16,934 nucleotides of DNA from Lawsonibacter sp. (GTDB taxonomy: Bacteria > Bacillota > Clostridia > Oscillospirales > Oscillospiraceae), in contig JAAWCR010000147.1 in assembly GCA_022793355.1 (NCBI GenBank), forward strand, positions 1 to 16,934, given 5' to 3'. This document shows positions 8,201 through 14,754 of the stretch, piece after piece. The translations under genes and the position numbers were made by a program. A model generated the notes under the pieces. That model was not told where the DNA came from. It saw only the letters and a program-made list of their open reading frames with translations, and did no database searches. Within the stretch, counting starts at the first letter, position 1. Each line of letters opens with the position of its first letter.

Positions 8201-9445
8201 GCGGCCTCCCGGCAGTTTGAGGAGGGGGACGTACAACACTGGTGGCACCCGCCACAGGGGGCGGGGGTGCGCACCCGAATCTCGGACGATCTGCTGTGGC
8301 TGCCCTGGGTGCTGTGCCGCTACTGCGCGGTCACCGGGGACTACGCCCTTCTGGAGGAGAAAGCGCCTTATCTTAGCGGAAAACCCCTGGAGCCGGGGGA
8401 GCGGGACCGGTATGAGGTCCCCCGGGTGAGCGAGACGGAGGAGAGCCTCTACCGCCACGGCCTGGCCGCCATCCTCTGCGCCCTGAACCGGGGGACGGGT
8501 CCCCACGGCCTGGCCAGGATGGGGGGCGGCGACTGGAACGACGGCATGGACAAGGTGGAGGGGGAATCGGTGTGGCTCACCTGGTTCCTGGCGGCGGTTT
8601 TGCAGGATTTCTCCGCCCTTTGCCGCCGGATGGACGAAGAGGCCCGGTCAGAGGACCTGCTCCGGCAGGCGGACCGTCTGATCCGCTCCGCCCAGGAGGC
8701 ATGGGACGGGCAGTGGTATCGCCGGGGGTACTACGAGGACGGCACGCCCCTGGGCTCGGCCCAAAGCGACCAGTGCCAGATCGACTCCATTGCCCAGTCC
8801 TTTGCCCTCTTCCCCAGCGGGACAGACCGGAGGCGGGCGGACGAAGCCGTCTCCGCCGCCCTGGACCGTCTCTTCGACCGGGAGCATAAGGTGGTGCGTC
8901 TCTTCGACCCGGCCTTCGACGGGCAGGGGGAGAAGGACCCGGGATATATCAAGGGCTACCCCGCCGGGGTGCGGGAGAACGGCGGGCAGTATACCCACGC
9001 TTCGGTGTGGCTGGCTATGGCCTGCTTTCGGCTGAACCGGCCCGGGGATGGCTGGGCCATATTAAAAGCCCTCCTTCCGGAGGGCCATGAGACGGATATT
9101 TACCGGGCCGAGCCCTATGTGATCGCCGCCGACGTGTCCTACGCCCCTGGCCGAGTGGGCCGGGCGGGGTGGACCTGGTATACTGGAGCCGCCGGGTGGT
9201 ACTGGCAGACAGCCATTCAGGAGCTGCTGGGCCTCAAGGTGAACGAGGGCCGCCTGAGGGTGGAGCCCAATCTGCCCCCGGACTGGCCGGGGTACGAGGC
9301 GGAGTGGCGGCTGCCCCGGGGGAAGCTGACAGTGGCCGTAAAGCGGTCCGGAGCCTACTCCGCCGCCCTGGACGGAAAGCTGACGCAGGGCGGTGTTCCC
9401 CTGGCGAAGCTGAAGGGGGAGCACCGGCTGGAAATTACCATCTGA
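2285..9445 (+). CDS. Cyclic beta-1,2-glucan synthase-like protein (GT84 + GH189-like + GH94)
   Basis: Giant membrane enzyme (2386 residues) of the Cgs/NdvB type, which polymerises UDP-glucose into beta-1,2-glucan, closes it into a ring and trims chain length. Domains in order: a degenerate N-terminal region (1-250, with WLLDNHYLAIREGERA at 69-84); two membrane helices at about 279-326; a GT84-type glycosyltransferase with DSD at 485-487, HDLLEG at 598-603 and the QxxRW-like HRWIRGDWQ at 632-640; further helices at about 680-715, 733-770 and 802-836; a GH189-like cyclising domain (about 850-1235) with WGISESGFY at 1112-1120 and SHHLGMSL at 1209-1216; beta-sandwich/linker regions; and a C-terminal GH94 phosphorylase-like domain with GGGDWNDG (2080-2087, Asp2086 the likely catalytic acid), NGGQYTH and GWTWYTGAAGW. 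The ATG has GGAGGT at 2271-2276, 8 nt upstream. Well-known homologues have about 2,800 residues, so this one is compact. No frameshift is seen. It appears monocistronic. Confidence 0.9.
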   Translation: MNTPHVPMDDAHLKKYAANAAKEAEPEGTVSCRGLSRALGRNLRQVRRVREALNAWSSGQSNLPGAVEWLLDNHYLAIREGERARSAFRGGRPLRGTRRGPALLQLCARSALWAVPDLDQGRLALFLEGFQSVCPLTERELSLLVPALTEGLTARLAGLCGDLEALKENRVPPEEAGAAFTALRALSGAEWTALLEGASRVERVLARDPSGHYPHMDEDTRRRYRQRVCRLARQYRLEEGQAARQAVELAQRGEGPRRHVGWYLYREPLGREERRRSGVSYGLAVLGLSLLVALALWRAAGTPLAAVLLLLPLSDIVKNGLDFLLVRLVPPRPVPKMELEGGIPKEGRSLCVVVSLLTGEDSGPKLAALLERYRLANRDAGPELRLGILADLPDSGTPMGKEGAAWMDSARRAVDRLNEKYGGGFYLFFRTPAFSKRDERYMGWERKRGALTELVRLLKGKRARLEVKAGEKDWLRQVRYVITLDSDTSLNVGAARELTGAMLHPLNQPVIDPKKKIVTSGHALFQPRVAVELEAANKSFFAKLFGGLGGVDPYGSTASDVYHDLFDQGTYTGKGVFSVDAFYACLNDRFPDNAILSHDLLEGSYLRAGLLGEVELTDGCPWQVYGYYARLHRWIRGDWQLLPWLGKRVPNGRGGREVNPLPPLARWKLLDNLRRSLSPVFTLLTLVLGMCFSGRVFAWAGGIAVLAAASNLLLSGAELAVRRSGKRRRYHSTVIAGLAGAILQTAIQLIFLPYQAYVSLTAISAALWRMAVSHKNLLAWITAAQTERGKGSVPFYYKKAWFSAAVGCLVVILAQLRIGKAVGVVWLLAPALAWAVSRPTRRERALPPADRAFLLHQAALIWRYFDKFLREEDHWLPPDNWQEQPGPVLARRTSPTNIGMALLSAMAAADLELTPRKRAVELISHILDTVEGLDKWNGHLYNWYDTATGKPLHPRYVSTVDSGNLRGCLIALREGLYQWGEDVMARRAEVLSRAMDCAPLFDRERRLFSIGYEVEQDRLTDGYYDLMASEARQTSFISVALGEAPARHWRRLGRMLLGDNDYCGMASWTGTMFEYFMPNLLLPCEPNSFLYETLAYCVYAQKRRGSKTKRPWGISESGFYAFDPGMNYQYKAHGVQSLGLKRGLDTELVVSPYSSFLALPLAPRSALRNLRRLRDMGLEGRYGLYEAVDYTPARLTGSEDYEVVRSYMSHHLGMSLVAIDNALRDNVMPRRFMKDCDMSAYRELLQERVPVGAPIMKQEEREFPARLRPAAGPALEREGEGFGRNHPRCHLLSNGTYSVLACDNGLVCAKAGELAVTLARPGEYCAPAGVSVFFNGPGGLDGLTPAPLYQSGRAFRWEFDAGGAAWRFDRDGLSARIALAVPRRENGELRRVELIWRGKNRLEGELLFYLEPVLCPQRDFDAHPAFSRLFLECSAEGNTALFHRRPRGTEEGAYLCALWTGEETTASLDRAAALGRGGLRALSGRKPGPLEAGAGSDPCLMVRIPVSLAPGERKSFSLALALGDGPEAAQAGARRMLEGKDGGSASLAPVVQKLALDEGEALAAFELLSWLAAAEAGQDRPPQNTLWPFGISGDVPIAAGQVSGPEEVERAALWCRWHRLLVQGGFPFDLVLLLEEGGDYRRPLRSALLEELKKLGAESALGARGGVHLADASAAPAVLAWAKAVLPVEPDHPGGPSESIAPPPPLALSPGPAPWTMEGDRVTIRCGDRLPPVGWTQVLCNAEFGWLTDETGAGLLWSGGNAREGKLAPWANDPLAVGGQEKILVSVDGQDFSPFAAGDGLSCTVTYGPGFARWEKALPGGRLTAEGFVPTNENRRILRFALTGASGRLSCQMGEEEPVSAPLQDGQSLSLVTKEKEGKPCSRFFREEFQVEEEKTLLWWREKASSLTVRTPDKALDRYLSGWCLYQVIACRLMARTSLYQNGGAFGFRDQLQDAASLLYTWPERTREQLLLAASRQFEEGDVQHWWHPPQGAGVRTRISDDLLWLPWVLCRYCAVTGDYALLEEKAPYLSGKPLEPGERDRYEVPRVSETEESLYRHGLAAILCALNRGTGPHGLARMGGGDWNDGMDKVEGESVWLTWFLAAVLQDFSALCRRMDEEARSEDLLRQADRLIRSAQEAWDGQWYRRGYYEDGTPLGSAQSDQCQIDSIAQSFALFPSGTDRRRADEAVSAALDRLFDREHKVVRLFDPAFDGQGEKDPGYIKGYPAGVRENGGQYTHASVWLAMACFRLNRPGDGWAILKALLPEGHETDIYRAEPYVIAADVSYAPGRVGRAGWTWYTGAAGWYWQTAIQELLGLKVNEGRLRVEPNLPPDWPGYEAEWRLPRGKLTVAVKRSGAYSAALDGKLTQGGVPLAKLKGEHRLEITI

Positions 9446-9462
9446 GCGGGAGAAGCCTGGTA

Positions 9463-10092
9463 TTACGCCTTCCGCGCCGCGACGAACAAATTGGGCGGAT
9501 TGGGAAAGAGATTCTCCCGCTCCAGCACGGTGAAGCCGTTTTGGGCGATGCGGCGCGCCAGGCCCCGCTGGGTGAAAAAGGCCACATAGGGCATAGATCC
9601 GGTGTGGCTTTTCACCAGCTTTTTCAAGCCAACGGCGGAGGGCCGGGACCCCAGGCAGTCGGTGGCGGACAGGAACATGCCGCCGGGCTTGAGCAGCTCC
9701 CGGATGCGGGCCAGGGCGGCGGGCAGGTCGGGCAGATAGAGCAGCACATTAAAGGCGGCCACCGCGTCAAAGCTCCCTGGCTCCAGACAGGGGTCGAAGA
9801 GGTCGGTGTTGGTGATTTCCACGTTGGCGGCCCCCTGCTCCCGGGCCTTTTTCAGGGCGGCGTCCACCATCTTTGGGGAGATGTCGATTCCGCGGATGTG
9901 CGACACCCTGGGGGCCATGCGGAAGGTGATAAGCCCCGTGCCGCAGGCGAATTCCAGTACCCGGTCTGTGGGCTTCAGGTATTGCAGGGAGCGCCGCGCT
10001 GTTTTGTCATTGGTTTCGGCATAAATTTTGCCCGAGTCCGAGTCATAGGTTTGGGCGCGCGTGTCCCAGAATTCTTTTGGCTGGTTTGGCAT
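9463..10092 (-). CDS. Class I SAM-dependent methyltransferase, substrate unknown
   Basis: A 209-residue methyltransferase with the Rossmann-like SAM-binding fold. Motif I is VLEFACGTG at 45-53, the acidic end of beta-2 is Asp70 (RGID), and the beta-4 region FDAVAAFNVLLYL at 108-120 precedes the usual LKPGGMF loop (135-141). It resembles small-molecule or UbiE/Methyltransf_11-type enzymes; nothing in the sequence fixes the substrate. I chose the ATG at 10092 because AGGAGG (complement of 10101-10106) sits 8 nt upstream. The longer frame to 10143 has no ribosome site and would contain a TATAAT box. It converges on the glucan synthase gene with 17 bp between stop codons and no visible terminator. 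It is divergent from ymfF. Confidence 0.88.
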   Translation of the reverse strand: MPNQPKEFWDTRAQTYDSDSGKIYAETNDKTARRSLQYLKPTDRVLEFACGTGLITFRMAPRVSHIRGIDISPKMVDAALKKAREQGAANVEITNTDLFDPCLEPGSFDAVAAFNVLLYLPDLPAALARIRELLKPGGMFLSATDCLGSRPSAVGLKKLVKSHTGSMPYVAFFTQRGLARRIAQNGFTVLERENLFPNPPNLFVAARKA

Positions 10093-10131
10093 GGTTCCCG
10101 CCTCCTGATTCACCATAAAATATGCTCTCAA

Positions 10132-10137
10132 ATTATA
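10132..10137 (-). promoter_or_regulatory. Candidate -10 box of the methyltransferase gene
   Basis: Perfect TATAAT on the minus strand (complement of 10132-10137), 40 bp before the chosen start codon at 10092. The hexamer 17 bp upstream (TGGCGC) is a poor -35, so the promoter is likely weak or activator-dependent. Confidence 0.45.
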
Positions 10138-10200
10138 CACCATAGCCGGTCCCTGCGCCAGCCGTTTTGGAAATTTTCTCCCAATACTCTCCGGGCGTAT

Positions 10201-10229
10201 TTACTTTTCGGCGCAATCTGTGGTATGAT
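10201..10229 (+). promoter_or_regulatory. Candidate promoter of the ymfF operon
   Basis: Extended -10: TGG followed by TATGAT at 10224-10229. Seventeen bp upstream is TTACTT (10201-10206), a weak -35. The predicted start is near 10236, which gives a leader of about 120 nt before the ymfF ATG at 10358. It is the best promoter match in the gap. Confidence 0.5.
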
Positions 10230-10258
10230 ATGCTAGGTCTTGCCTGAACATGACAAAA

Positions 10259-10271
10259 CGCCCAAAGGGCG
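10259..10271 (+). repeat. Small hairpin in the ymfF leader
   Basis: CGCCC-AAA-GGGCG, a 5-bp GC stem with a 3-nt loop, about 24 nt into the predicted ymfF leader. It is followed by GGACTTTTCC rather than a clean U-run, so it is not a convincing terminator. Apart from this stem, the 265-bp gap 10093-10357 holds only the two divergent promoter candidates and ribosome sites. Confidence 0.4.
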
Positions 10272-10357
10272 GGACTTTTCCGCTCGAAGCGATTGATCAA
10301 ACAAGCTCTGACCACCTCAAGGAGAAAAATTTCGTTCAAAGAAAGGAACCTGACGAT

Positions 10358-11641
10358 ATGTCTCAAATAACGCGCCGGGAGCTGTTTCCCGGGGTATGGC
10401 TGCGCACAGTGCATACCAGCAAATTTAAAAGCTCCTATCTGTCCGTCACCCTGCTCACTCCGCTGAACAAGGAGACCGCCGGAGCCAACGCCCTGATTCC
10501 CGAGGTGCTGCGCCGGGGCACCGCAGTCCACCCGGACATGGAGTCGCTGTCCGCCGCCCTGGACGAGCTGTACGGCGGGGCCATTGAGCCCGTCGTGCGC
10601 AAGCGGGGGGAGACGCAGTGCGTTGGCTTTGTGGCCAGCTTTCTGGACGATGCCTACGCCCTGAAGGGCGAAAAAATTCTGGAGCCCGCCGCCGCCCTAG
10701 TCGGCGAGCTGCTGCTCAAGCCCTACTCCCAAGACGGGGCGTTCTGCCCCGACTACACCGCCGGGGAGAAAGCGAACCTCATTGACCATATCCGGGCCCA
10801 GATCAATGACAAGCGGAGCTACGCCCTTCAGCGCCTCTCCCAGGAGATGTGCCGGTATGAGGCCTTCGGCGTGGACCGGCTGGGAAGCGAGGAGCACGTG
10901 GCCGCCATTACCCCCGCCTCCCTGTGGCAGCGGTATCAGGAGCTGCTGCGCACCGCTCAGGTAGAGATCTACTACTGTGGTTCGGCCCACCCGGACCGGG
11001 TGGCGGAGGCGATGAAAAGCGCCCTGGAGAAGCTGCCGGTGAACGAAAACCGGATTGACCCGGATTGCAGCGTCCGCGTCTGCGCCGGGCCGGAGCCGGT
11101 TGTGGTGGAGGAGGCCATGGACGTCAGCCAGGGCAAGCTGGCTCTGGGGTTCCGCACCGGGGGGATCACCTGCTGGGAGGAGGATTTTCCCAGCCTTTAT
11201 ATGTGTGTCGCCATCTTTGGCGGCACCAGCCTGTCCAAGCTGTTTATGAACGTGCGGGAGAAGCTGTCCCTGTGCTACTACGCCAGCGCCAGTCTGGAGA
11301 AAATGAAAGGGCTGATGACGGTGTCCTCCGGCATCGAGTTTGATAAATACCAGACGGCCAAGGACGAGATTCTGGCCCAGCTGGAGGCGGTGCGCCGGGG
11401 GGAGATTGAGGACTGGGAGCTGGAGGGCTCCCGCCGCACCCTCGTCGGGGCCTGCCTGTCCATTCTGGACGACCAGGCCCATCAGGAGGACTATTGGCTG
11501 GGCCAGGCGGCTGCCGGCCTGGAGGAGCGCCCGGAGGAGCTTGCCGCCCGGCTGGAAGGGGTTACCCGGGAACAGGTGGCCGCCGCAGCCCAAAAGCTGG
11601 AGCTGGACACCGTATATTTTCTGAAAGGAAAGGAGGCCTGA
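10358..11641 (+). CDS. ymfF: EF-P 5-aminopentanol modification-associated protein YmfF (M16-like, non-catalytic; also written YfmF)
   Basis: M16 (pitrilysin-like) family protein of 427 residues. In Bacillus subtilis the ymfF gene is required for 5-aminopentanol modification of elongation factor P; the biochemical step is not established. The zinc motif HxxEH is absent: the equivalent region reads LIPEVLRRGT (46-55), as expected for the inactive partner of an M16 pair. The C-terminal half keeps the family element LFMNVREKLSLCYY (295-308). I start at the ATG at 10358, with AAAGGA at 10342-10347, giving MSQITRRELFPGVWLRTVHT. The frame is open upstream to an ATG at 10250, but that has no ribosome site. 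ymfH follows after 3 nt, so the two probably form a heterodimer. It is the first gene of the long rightward run. Confidence 0.88.
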   Translation: MSQITRRELFPGVWLRTVHTSKFKSSYLSVTLLTPLNKETAGANALIPEVLRRGTAVHPDMESLSAALDELYGGAIEPVVRKRGETQCVGFVASFLDDAYALKGEKILEPAAALVGELLLKPYSQDGAFCPDYTAGEKANLIDHIRAQINDKRSYALQRLSQEMCRYEAFGVDRLGSEEHVAAITPASLWQRYQELLRTAQVEIYYCGSAHPDRVAEAMKSALEKLPVNENRIDPDCSVRVCAGPEPVVVEEAMDVSQGKLALGFRTGGITCWEEDFPSLYMCVAIFGGTSLSKLFMNVREKLSLCYYASASLEKMKGLMTVSSGIEFDKYQTAKDEILAQLEAVRRGEIEDWELEGSRRTLVGACLSILDDQAHQEDYWLGQAAAGLEERPEELAARLEGVTREQVAAAAQKLELDTVYFLKGKEA

Positions 11642-11644
11642 GCC

Positions 11645-12925
11645 ATGGACAAGCTGGAATTTGCCAAGGTAGGGGAGTCCATGTACCACGAGAAGCTGGA
11701 AAACGGCCTGAACGTGTTTGTGTTCCCCAAGCCAGACTTTCAGAAGGGCTACGCCTTTTTCGCAACTAACTACGGCGGCATGGATATGCGTTTCTTCCTG
11801 GACGGGGAGTGGCACAACACCCCCGCCGGGGTGGCCCATTATCTGGAACACAAGATGTTTGACACAAAGGAGGGCAACGCCCTCCAGGAGCTGGCCGCCA
11901 ACGGAGCCAGTCCCAACGCCTTTACCAGCAGCGACATCACCGGCTATTACTTCGACTCCACCGAGAAGTTTGAGGAGAATCTGCGCATTCTACTCTCCTT
12001 CGTCTCGGTTCCCTGGTTTACTCAGGAGAGCGTGGACAAGGAAAGGGGCATCATCGGCCAGGAGATTGGCATGATTGAGGACGATCCCCATTGGAAATGC
12101 TATATGAACCTGATGAAGGCCCTGTTTCAGCACCACCCCATCCGGGAGAGCGTAGCAGGGAGCGTGGAGTCCATCGCGAAAATTTCCCCCGAAACCCTAT
12201 ATGCCTGCCACAAGGCCTTCTACGACCCGGCCAATATGGTGCTGTGCGTGGCGGGCCCGGTGGACCCGGAGCACATCTGTCAGGTGGCCCGGGAGATCCT
12301 GCCCAGGGAGGCGGGACCCATCGCCGTTAAGGACTATGGGGAGAAGGAGGAGCCCCGGGCGGCTCAGAACCTCATTGAGGAGCGGATGGAGGTATCCGCC
12401 CCTATCTTCCACCTGGGCTGGAAGGGAGAGGCCCGGAAGAACGGCGAGGATCGCCTGCGTCAGGAGCTGGTGGGCGGGCTGGCCCTGGAGGTCCTGCTGG
12501 GCAATTCCAGCCCCCTGTACGCTAAGCTGTACCGGGAGGGGCTGATTAACCAGGAGTTCGGCTACAGCTACGAAAGCGATGCCGCCAGCGCCTTTTTGGC
12601 GGCGAACGGAGAGTCCAGAGACCCCGAGGCCGTTCGCATGGCGGTGGCAGAGGAGGCCGCCCGCATCGGCCGGGAGGGCGTGGACAAGAAGCTGTGGGAG
12701 CGGGTAAAGAAGGGGGTCTACGGCAACCGGGTGCGGGGGCTGAACTCCTTTGAAAACCTGTGTGTGGGCCAGGCCCAGGCCTTTTTTGCGGGTTACGATT
12801 TCCTCCGCTTTGCCGGGCTCTTTGACGCCATTACAAAAGAAGAGGCGGAGGAACTGATTGAAACCTGGGTGACCGGGGAGCGCACTGCCCTGTCGGTGGT
12901 CCGGGCCAAGGAGGATGGGCAGTGA
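11645..12925 (+). CDS. ymfH: EF-P 5-aminopentanol modification-associated protein YmfH (M16 family zinc peptidase-like; also written YfmH)
   Basis: Catalytic-type partner of YmfF, 426 residues. It carries the inverted zinc motif HYLEH at 65-69 (HxxEH) and downstream ERGIIGQEIGM (133-143), where Glu140 is the likely third zinc ligand by spacing. HHPIRESVAGSVESI (163-177) is another M16 hallmark. The C-terminal half contains GNSSPLYAKLYREGLI, the substrate-binding Arg/Tyr region. In B. subtilis its homologue is tied to EF-P modification; a proteolytic substrate is not known. The ATG has AGGAGG at 11631-11636, 8 nt upstream and overlapping the end of ymfF. Its stop overlaps the lgt GTG start by 4 nt. 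In B. subtilis the reductase gene ymfI follows; here lgt takes that position. Confidence 0.9.
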   Translation: MDKLEFAKVGESMYHEKLENGLNVFVFPKPDFQKGYAFFATNYGGMDMRFFLDGEWHNTPAGVAHYLEHKMFDTKEGNALQELAANGASPNAFTSSDITGYYFDSTEKFEENLRILLSFVSVPWFTQESVDKERGIIGQEIGMIEDDPHWKCYMNLMKALFQHHPIRESVAGSVESIAKISPETLYACHKAFYDPANMVLCVAGPVDPEHICQVAREILPREAGPIAVKDYGEKEEPRAAQNLIEERMEVSAPIFHLGWKGEARKNGEDRLRQELVGGLALEVLLGNSSPLYAKLYREGLINQEFGYSYESDAASAFLAANGESRDPEAVRMAVAEEAARIGREGVDKKLWERVKKGVYGNRVRGLNSFENLCVGQAQAFFAGYDFLRFAGLFDAITKEEAEELIETWVTGERTALSVVRAKEDGQ

Positions 12926-13881
12926 TCAACACCGTGTCCTTCCCCGGTCTGGGGCTGGAGTTTACCCTGAACCGGGTGGCCTTCACCATTCCCTTTTTCA
13001 ACCGGCCCGTCTACTGGTACGGGGTCATTATCACCGGCGGCCTCATTCTGGCGGTATATCTGTGTATCCGCTGGGGCAAGCGCTTCGGTATCAGCGAGGA
13101 CAACATCATCGATATGATGTTCTTTGCCGTCCCCGCCGCCCTGGTGGCCATTCGGGTGTACTATGTGGTGTTTAACCTGGACATGTACCGCCGGGCGGAT
13201 GGTTCGCTGAACTGGGGGCGGATTTTCAACTATGGCGACGGGGGGCTGGCCATCTATGGAGCTATTATCTCCTCGGTAATCGTGCTGCTGGTGTTCTGCC
13301 GGAGAAAGAAGCTCAGTTTTTTGGCCTACGCCGATTTGGGAGTCCACGGCCTGTTTATCGGCCAGCTGATTGGCCGGTGGGGCAACTTTATGAACGTGGA
13401 GGCCTACGGCGTTGCCACCGCCCTGCCCTGGCGGATGTGCGGGCCTTCCATTGCGGTGGAGATGGCGGATAAGGGTTTCGTGGACCAGGCTGGCTATGAA
13501 GCCATCCTCAGCGGCGCGCTGGGGGTACATCCCACCTTTTTCTACGAGTCCGCCTGGAACCTTGTGGGCCTTATCCTTGTGTATCTCATGGGGAAGAGGC
13601 GGAAATTTGACGGAGAGTGCTTCCTGTTTTACTTCTTCTGGTACGGCATGGGCCGGACCTGGATCGAGGGTCTGCGCACCGACAGCCTGTACCTCTTCGG
13701 ATGGGAGATCTTCGGCGCGCCCATCCGGGTGTCCCAGTTGCTGTCGGCGGTGGTCTGCGCCGTTGCCGGAGCGGTGCTGGTGTGGGCGCTGTGGAGGACG
13801 AAGGGAAAACAGCAGGAGCTCTTTGCAGACCGGCTGGCCGCTCAGACGGCCCGGGAAGAAGAGACGGAGGGGGAGGAATAA
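12922..13881 (+). CDS. lgt: Prolipoprotein diacylglyceryl transferase Lgt
   Basis: Integral membrane enzyme that transfers diacylglycerol from phosphatidylglycerol to the lipobox cysteine of prolipoproteins, the first step of lipoprotein maturation. The 319 residues fit the family. The Lgt signature GQLIGRWGNFMNVEAYG is at 147-163 (Arg152 and Asn155 conserved), with HPTFFYES at 203-210 and GRTWIEGLRTDSL at 244-256. There are several hydrophobic segments (about 30-50, 63-84, 108-126, 212-222, 232-243, 270-291). The start is GTG at 12922, supported by AAGGAGG at 12908-12914; it overlaps the ymfH stop (GTGA), implying translational coupling. The residue matching the E. coli His103 region is Tyr112 (GGLAIYGA). 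The tail is acidic (EEETEGEE). Confidence 0.96.
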   Translation: MINTVSFPGLGLEFTLNRVAFTIPFFNRPVYWYGVIITGGLILAVYLCIRWGKRFGISEDNIIDMMFFAVPAALVAIRVYYVVFNLDMYRRADGSLNWGRIFNYGDGGLAIYGAIISSVIVLLVFCRRKKLSFLAYADLGVHGLFIGQLIGRWGNFMNVEAYGVATALPWRMCGPSIAVEMADKGFVDQAGYEAILSGALGVHPTFFYESAWNLVGLILVYLMGKRRKFDGECFLFYFFWYGMGRTWIEGLRTDSLYLFGWEIFGAPIRVSQLLSAVVCAVAGAVLVWALWRTKGKQQELFADRLAAQTAREEETEGEE

Positions 13882-13884
13882 ACC

Positions 13885-14754
13885 GTGGCGGCAATTGTCA
13901 TGGATGGAAAGGCCCTGGCGGCCAAGATTAAGGAACAGGTACGGCTCCAGGTGGAGCGGATGGAGCGCAAGCCGGGAATGGCGATGGTGTTGGTGGGGGA
14001 GAACCCCGCCGCCCAGGTCTATGAGGCGGGTAAGCGGAGAGATTGCCAGCAGTGCGGCATCTACTACGAGACCTACCGCCTGCCGGAGGACGTGCCCCAG
14101 CCGGAGCTGCTGGACGTGATACGCTTTTTAAACGAGCGAGAGGGAATCGACGGCATTCTGGTCCAGTTCCCCCTGCCGGAGCATCTGGACGACCGAGCCG
14201 TTCAGCTGGCGATCCGGCCGGATAAGGATGTGGACTGTGTTCACCCCTCCAACGTGGGGGATCTGACCCTGGGGGTGGACTGCTTCTGGCCCTGTACCCC
14301 GGCAGGGGTGATGCGGCTGCTGGCGGAATATAGCATCGACCCGGCCTATAAAAACTGTACCATGGTGGGCCGGTCTAACATTGTGGGCAAGCCCCAGGCC
14401 ATGCTGTTGCTGCGGAGGGACTGCACCGTCACCGTCTGCCACACCAGGACCCCGGACCTGGCGGCGGAGTGTCGACGGGCAGATATTCTGATTACCGCCG
14501 CCGGGCACACCGGCCTGATCACCGCCGATATGGTGAAGGAGGGGGCGGTGGTCATTGACGTGGCCGTCAACCGGGACGACCAGGGGCAGCTGTGCGGCGA
14601 CGTGGACTACCAGGCCGTCGCCCGGAAGGCCTCTTACATAACTCCGGTTCCTGGCGGCGTGGGCCCGGTCACCCGGGCGGTACTGATGGAAAATACCCTT
14701 ACCGCGGCTCTGCGCCACGGCAAGGGGGAAATCGGGGGGACTGAGAGGTTATGA
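13885..14754 (+). CDS. folD: Bifunctional methylenetetrahydrofolate dehydrogenase / methenyltetrahydrofolate cyclohydrolase FolD
   Basis: Cytosolic one-carbon enzyme that interconverts 5,10-methylene-THF, 5,10-methenyl-THF and 10-formyl-THF with NADP(H). The 289 residues are full length. Visible motifs: VYEAGKRRDC at 45-54 with the expected catalytic Lys50; GILVQFPLP at 90-98; DKDVDCVHPSNVG at 113-125; the dinucleotide-binding GRSNIVGKP at 162-170; and the C-terminal signature PVPGGVGPVTRAVLMENT at 254-271. The start is GTG at 13885 with GGAGG at 13872-13876, 3 nt after the lgt stop. Its stop overlaps the ATG of the next gene (ATGA). Val-Thr-Arg replaces the usual Met-Thr-Ile/Val in the signature, a mild divergence. 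Confidence 0.96.
   Translation: MAAIVMDGKALAAKIKEQVRLQVERMERKPGMAMVLVGENPAAQVYEAGKRRDCQQCGIYYETYRLPEDVPQPELLDVIRFLNEREGIDGILVQFPLPEHLDDRAVQLAIRPDKDVDCVHPSNVGDLTLGVDCFWPCTPAGVMRLLAEYSIDPAYKNCTMVGRSNIVGKPQAMLLLRRDCTVTVCHTRTPDLAAECRRADILITAAGHTGLITADMVKEGAVVIDVAVNRDDQGQLCGDVDYQAVARKASYITPVPGGVGPVTRAVLMENTLTAALRHGKGEIGGTERL

Noticed and set aside
6580..8220. A 546-codon open frame on the plus strand in another phase within the glucan synthase gene
   Set aside because: Gly/Arg/Pro-rich shadow of the real frame, no ribosome site and no motif. The real frame continues intact through the region, so it is not a frameshift product.
9446..9462. Possible bidirectional terminator between the convergent glucan synthase and methyltransferase genes
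   Set aside because: Only 17 bp, with no dyad or T-run in it or in the adjoining gene ends that I could recognise.
10121..10133. TATGCTCTCAAAT, identical to the -10 region of the ylxM promoter on the minus strand at 2165-2153
   Set aside because: Exact 13-mers shared between two places are expected by chance in a 17-kb window read on both strands. Here it has no supporting -35 and no nearby plus-strand gene.
10093..10143. 17-residue longer N-terminus for the methyltransferase
   Set aside because: No ribosome site upstream and the segment contains a TATAAT box, while the ATG at 10092 has AGGAGG at ideal spacing.
10259..10280. CGCCCAAAGGGCG hairpin as an intrinsic terminator
   Set aside because: The stem is only 5 bp and the following bases are GGACTTTTCC, not a U-run. 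It lies inside the predicted ymfF leader.
10250..10357. 36-residue longer N-terminus for YmfF
   Set aside because: No Shine-Dalgarno upstream of 10250. The extension has no family similarity, and homologues typically begin close to the MSQITRRELFPGV start.
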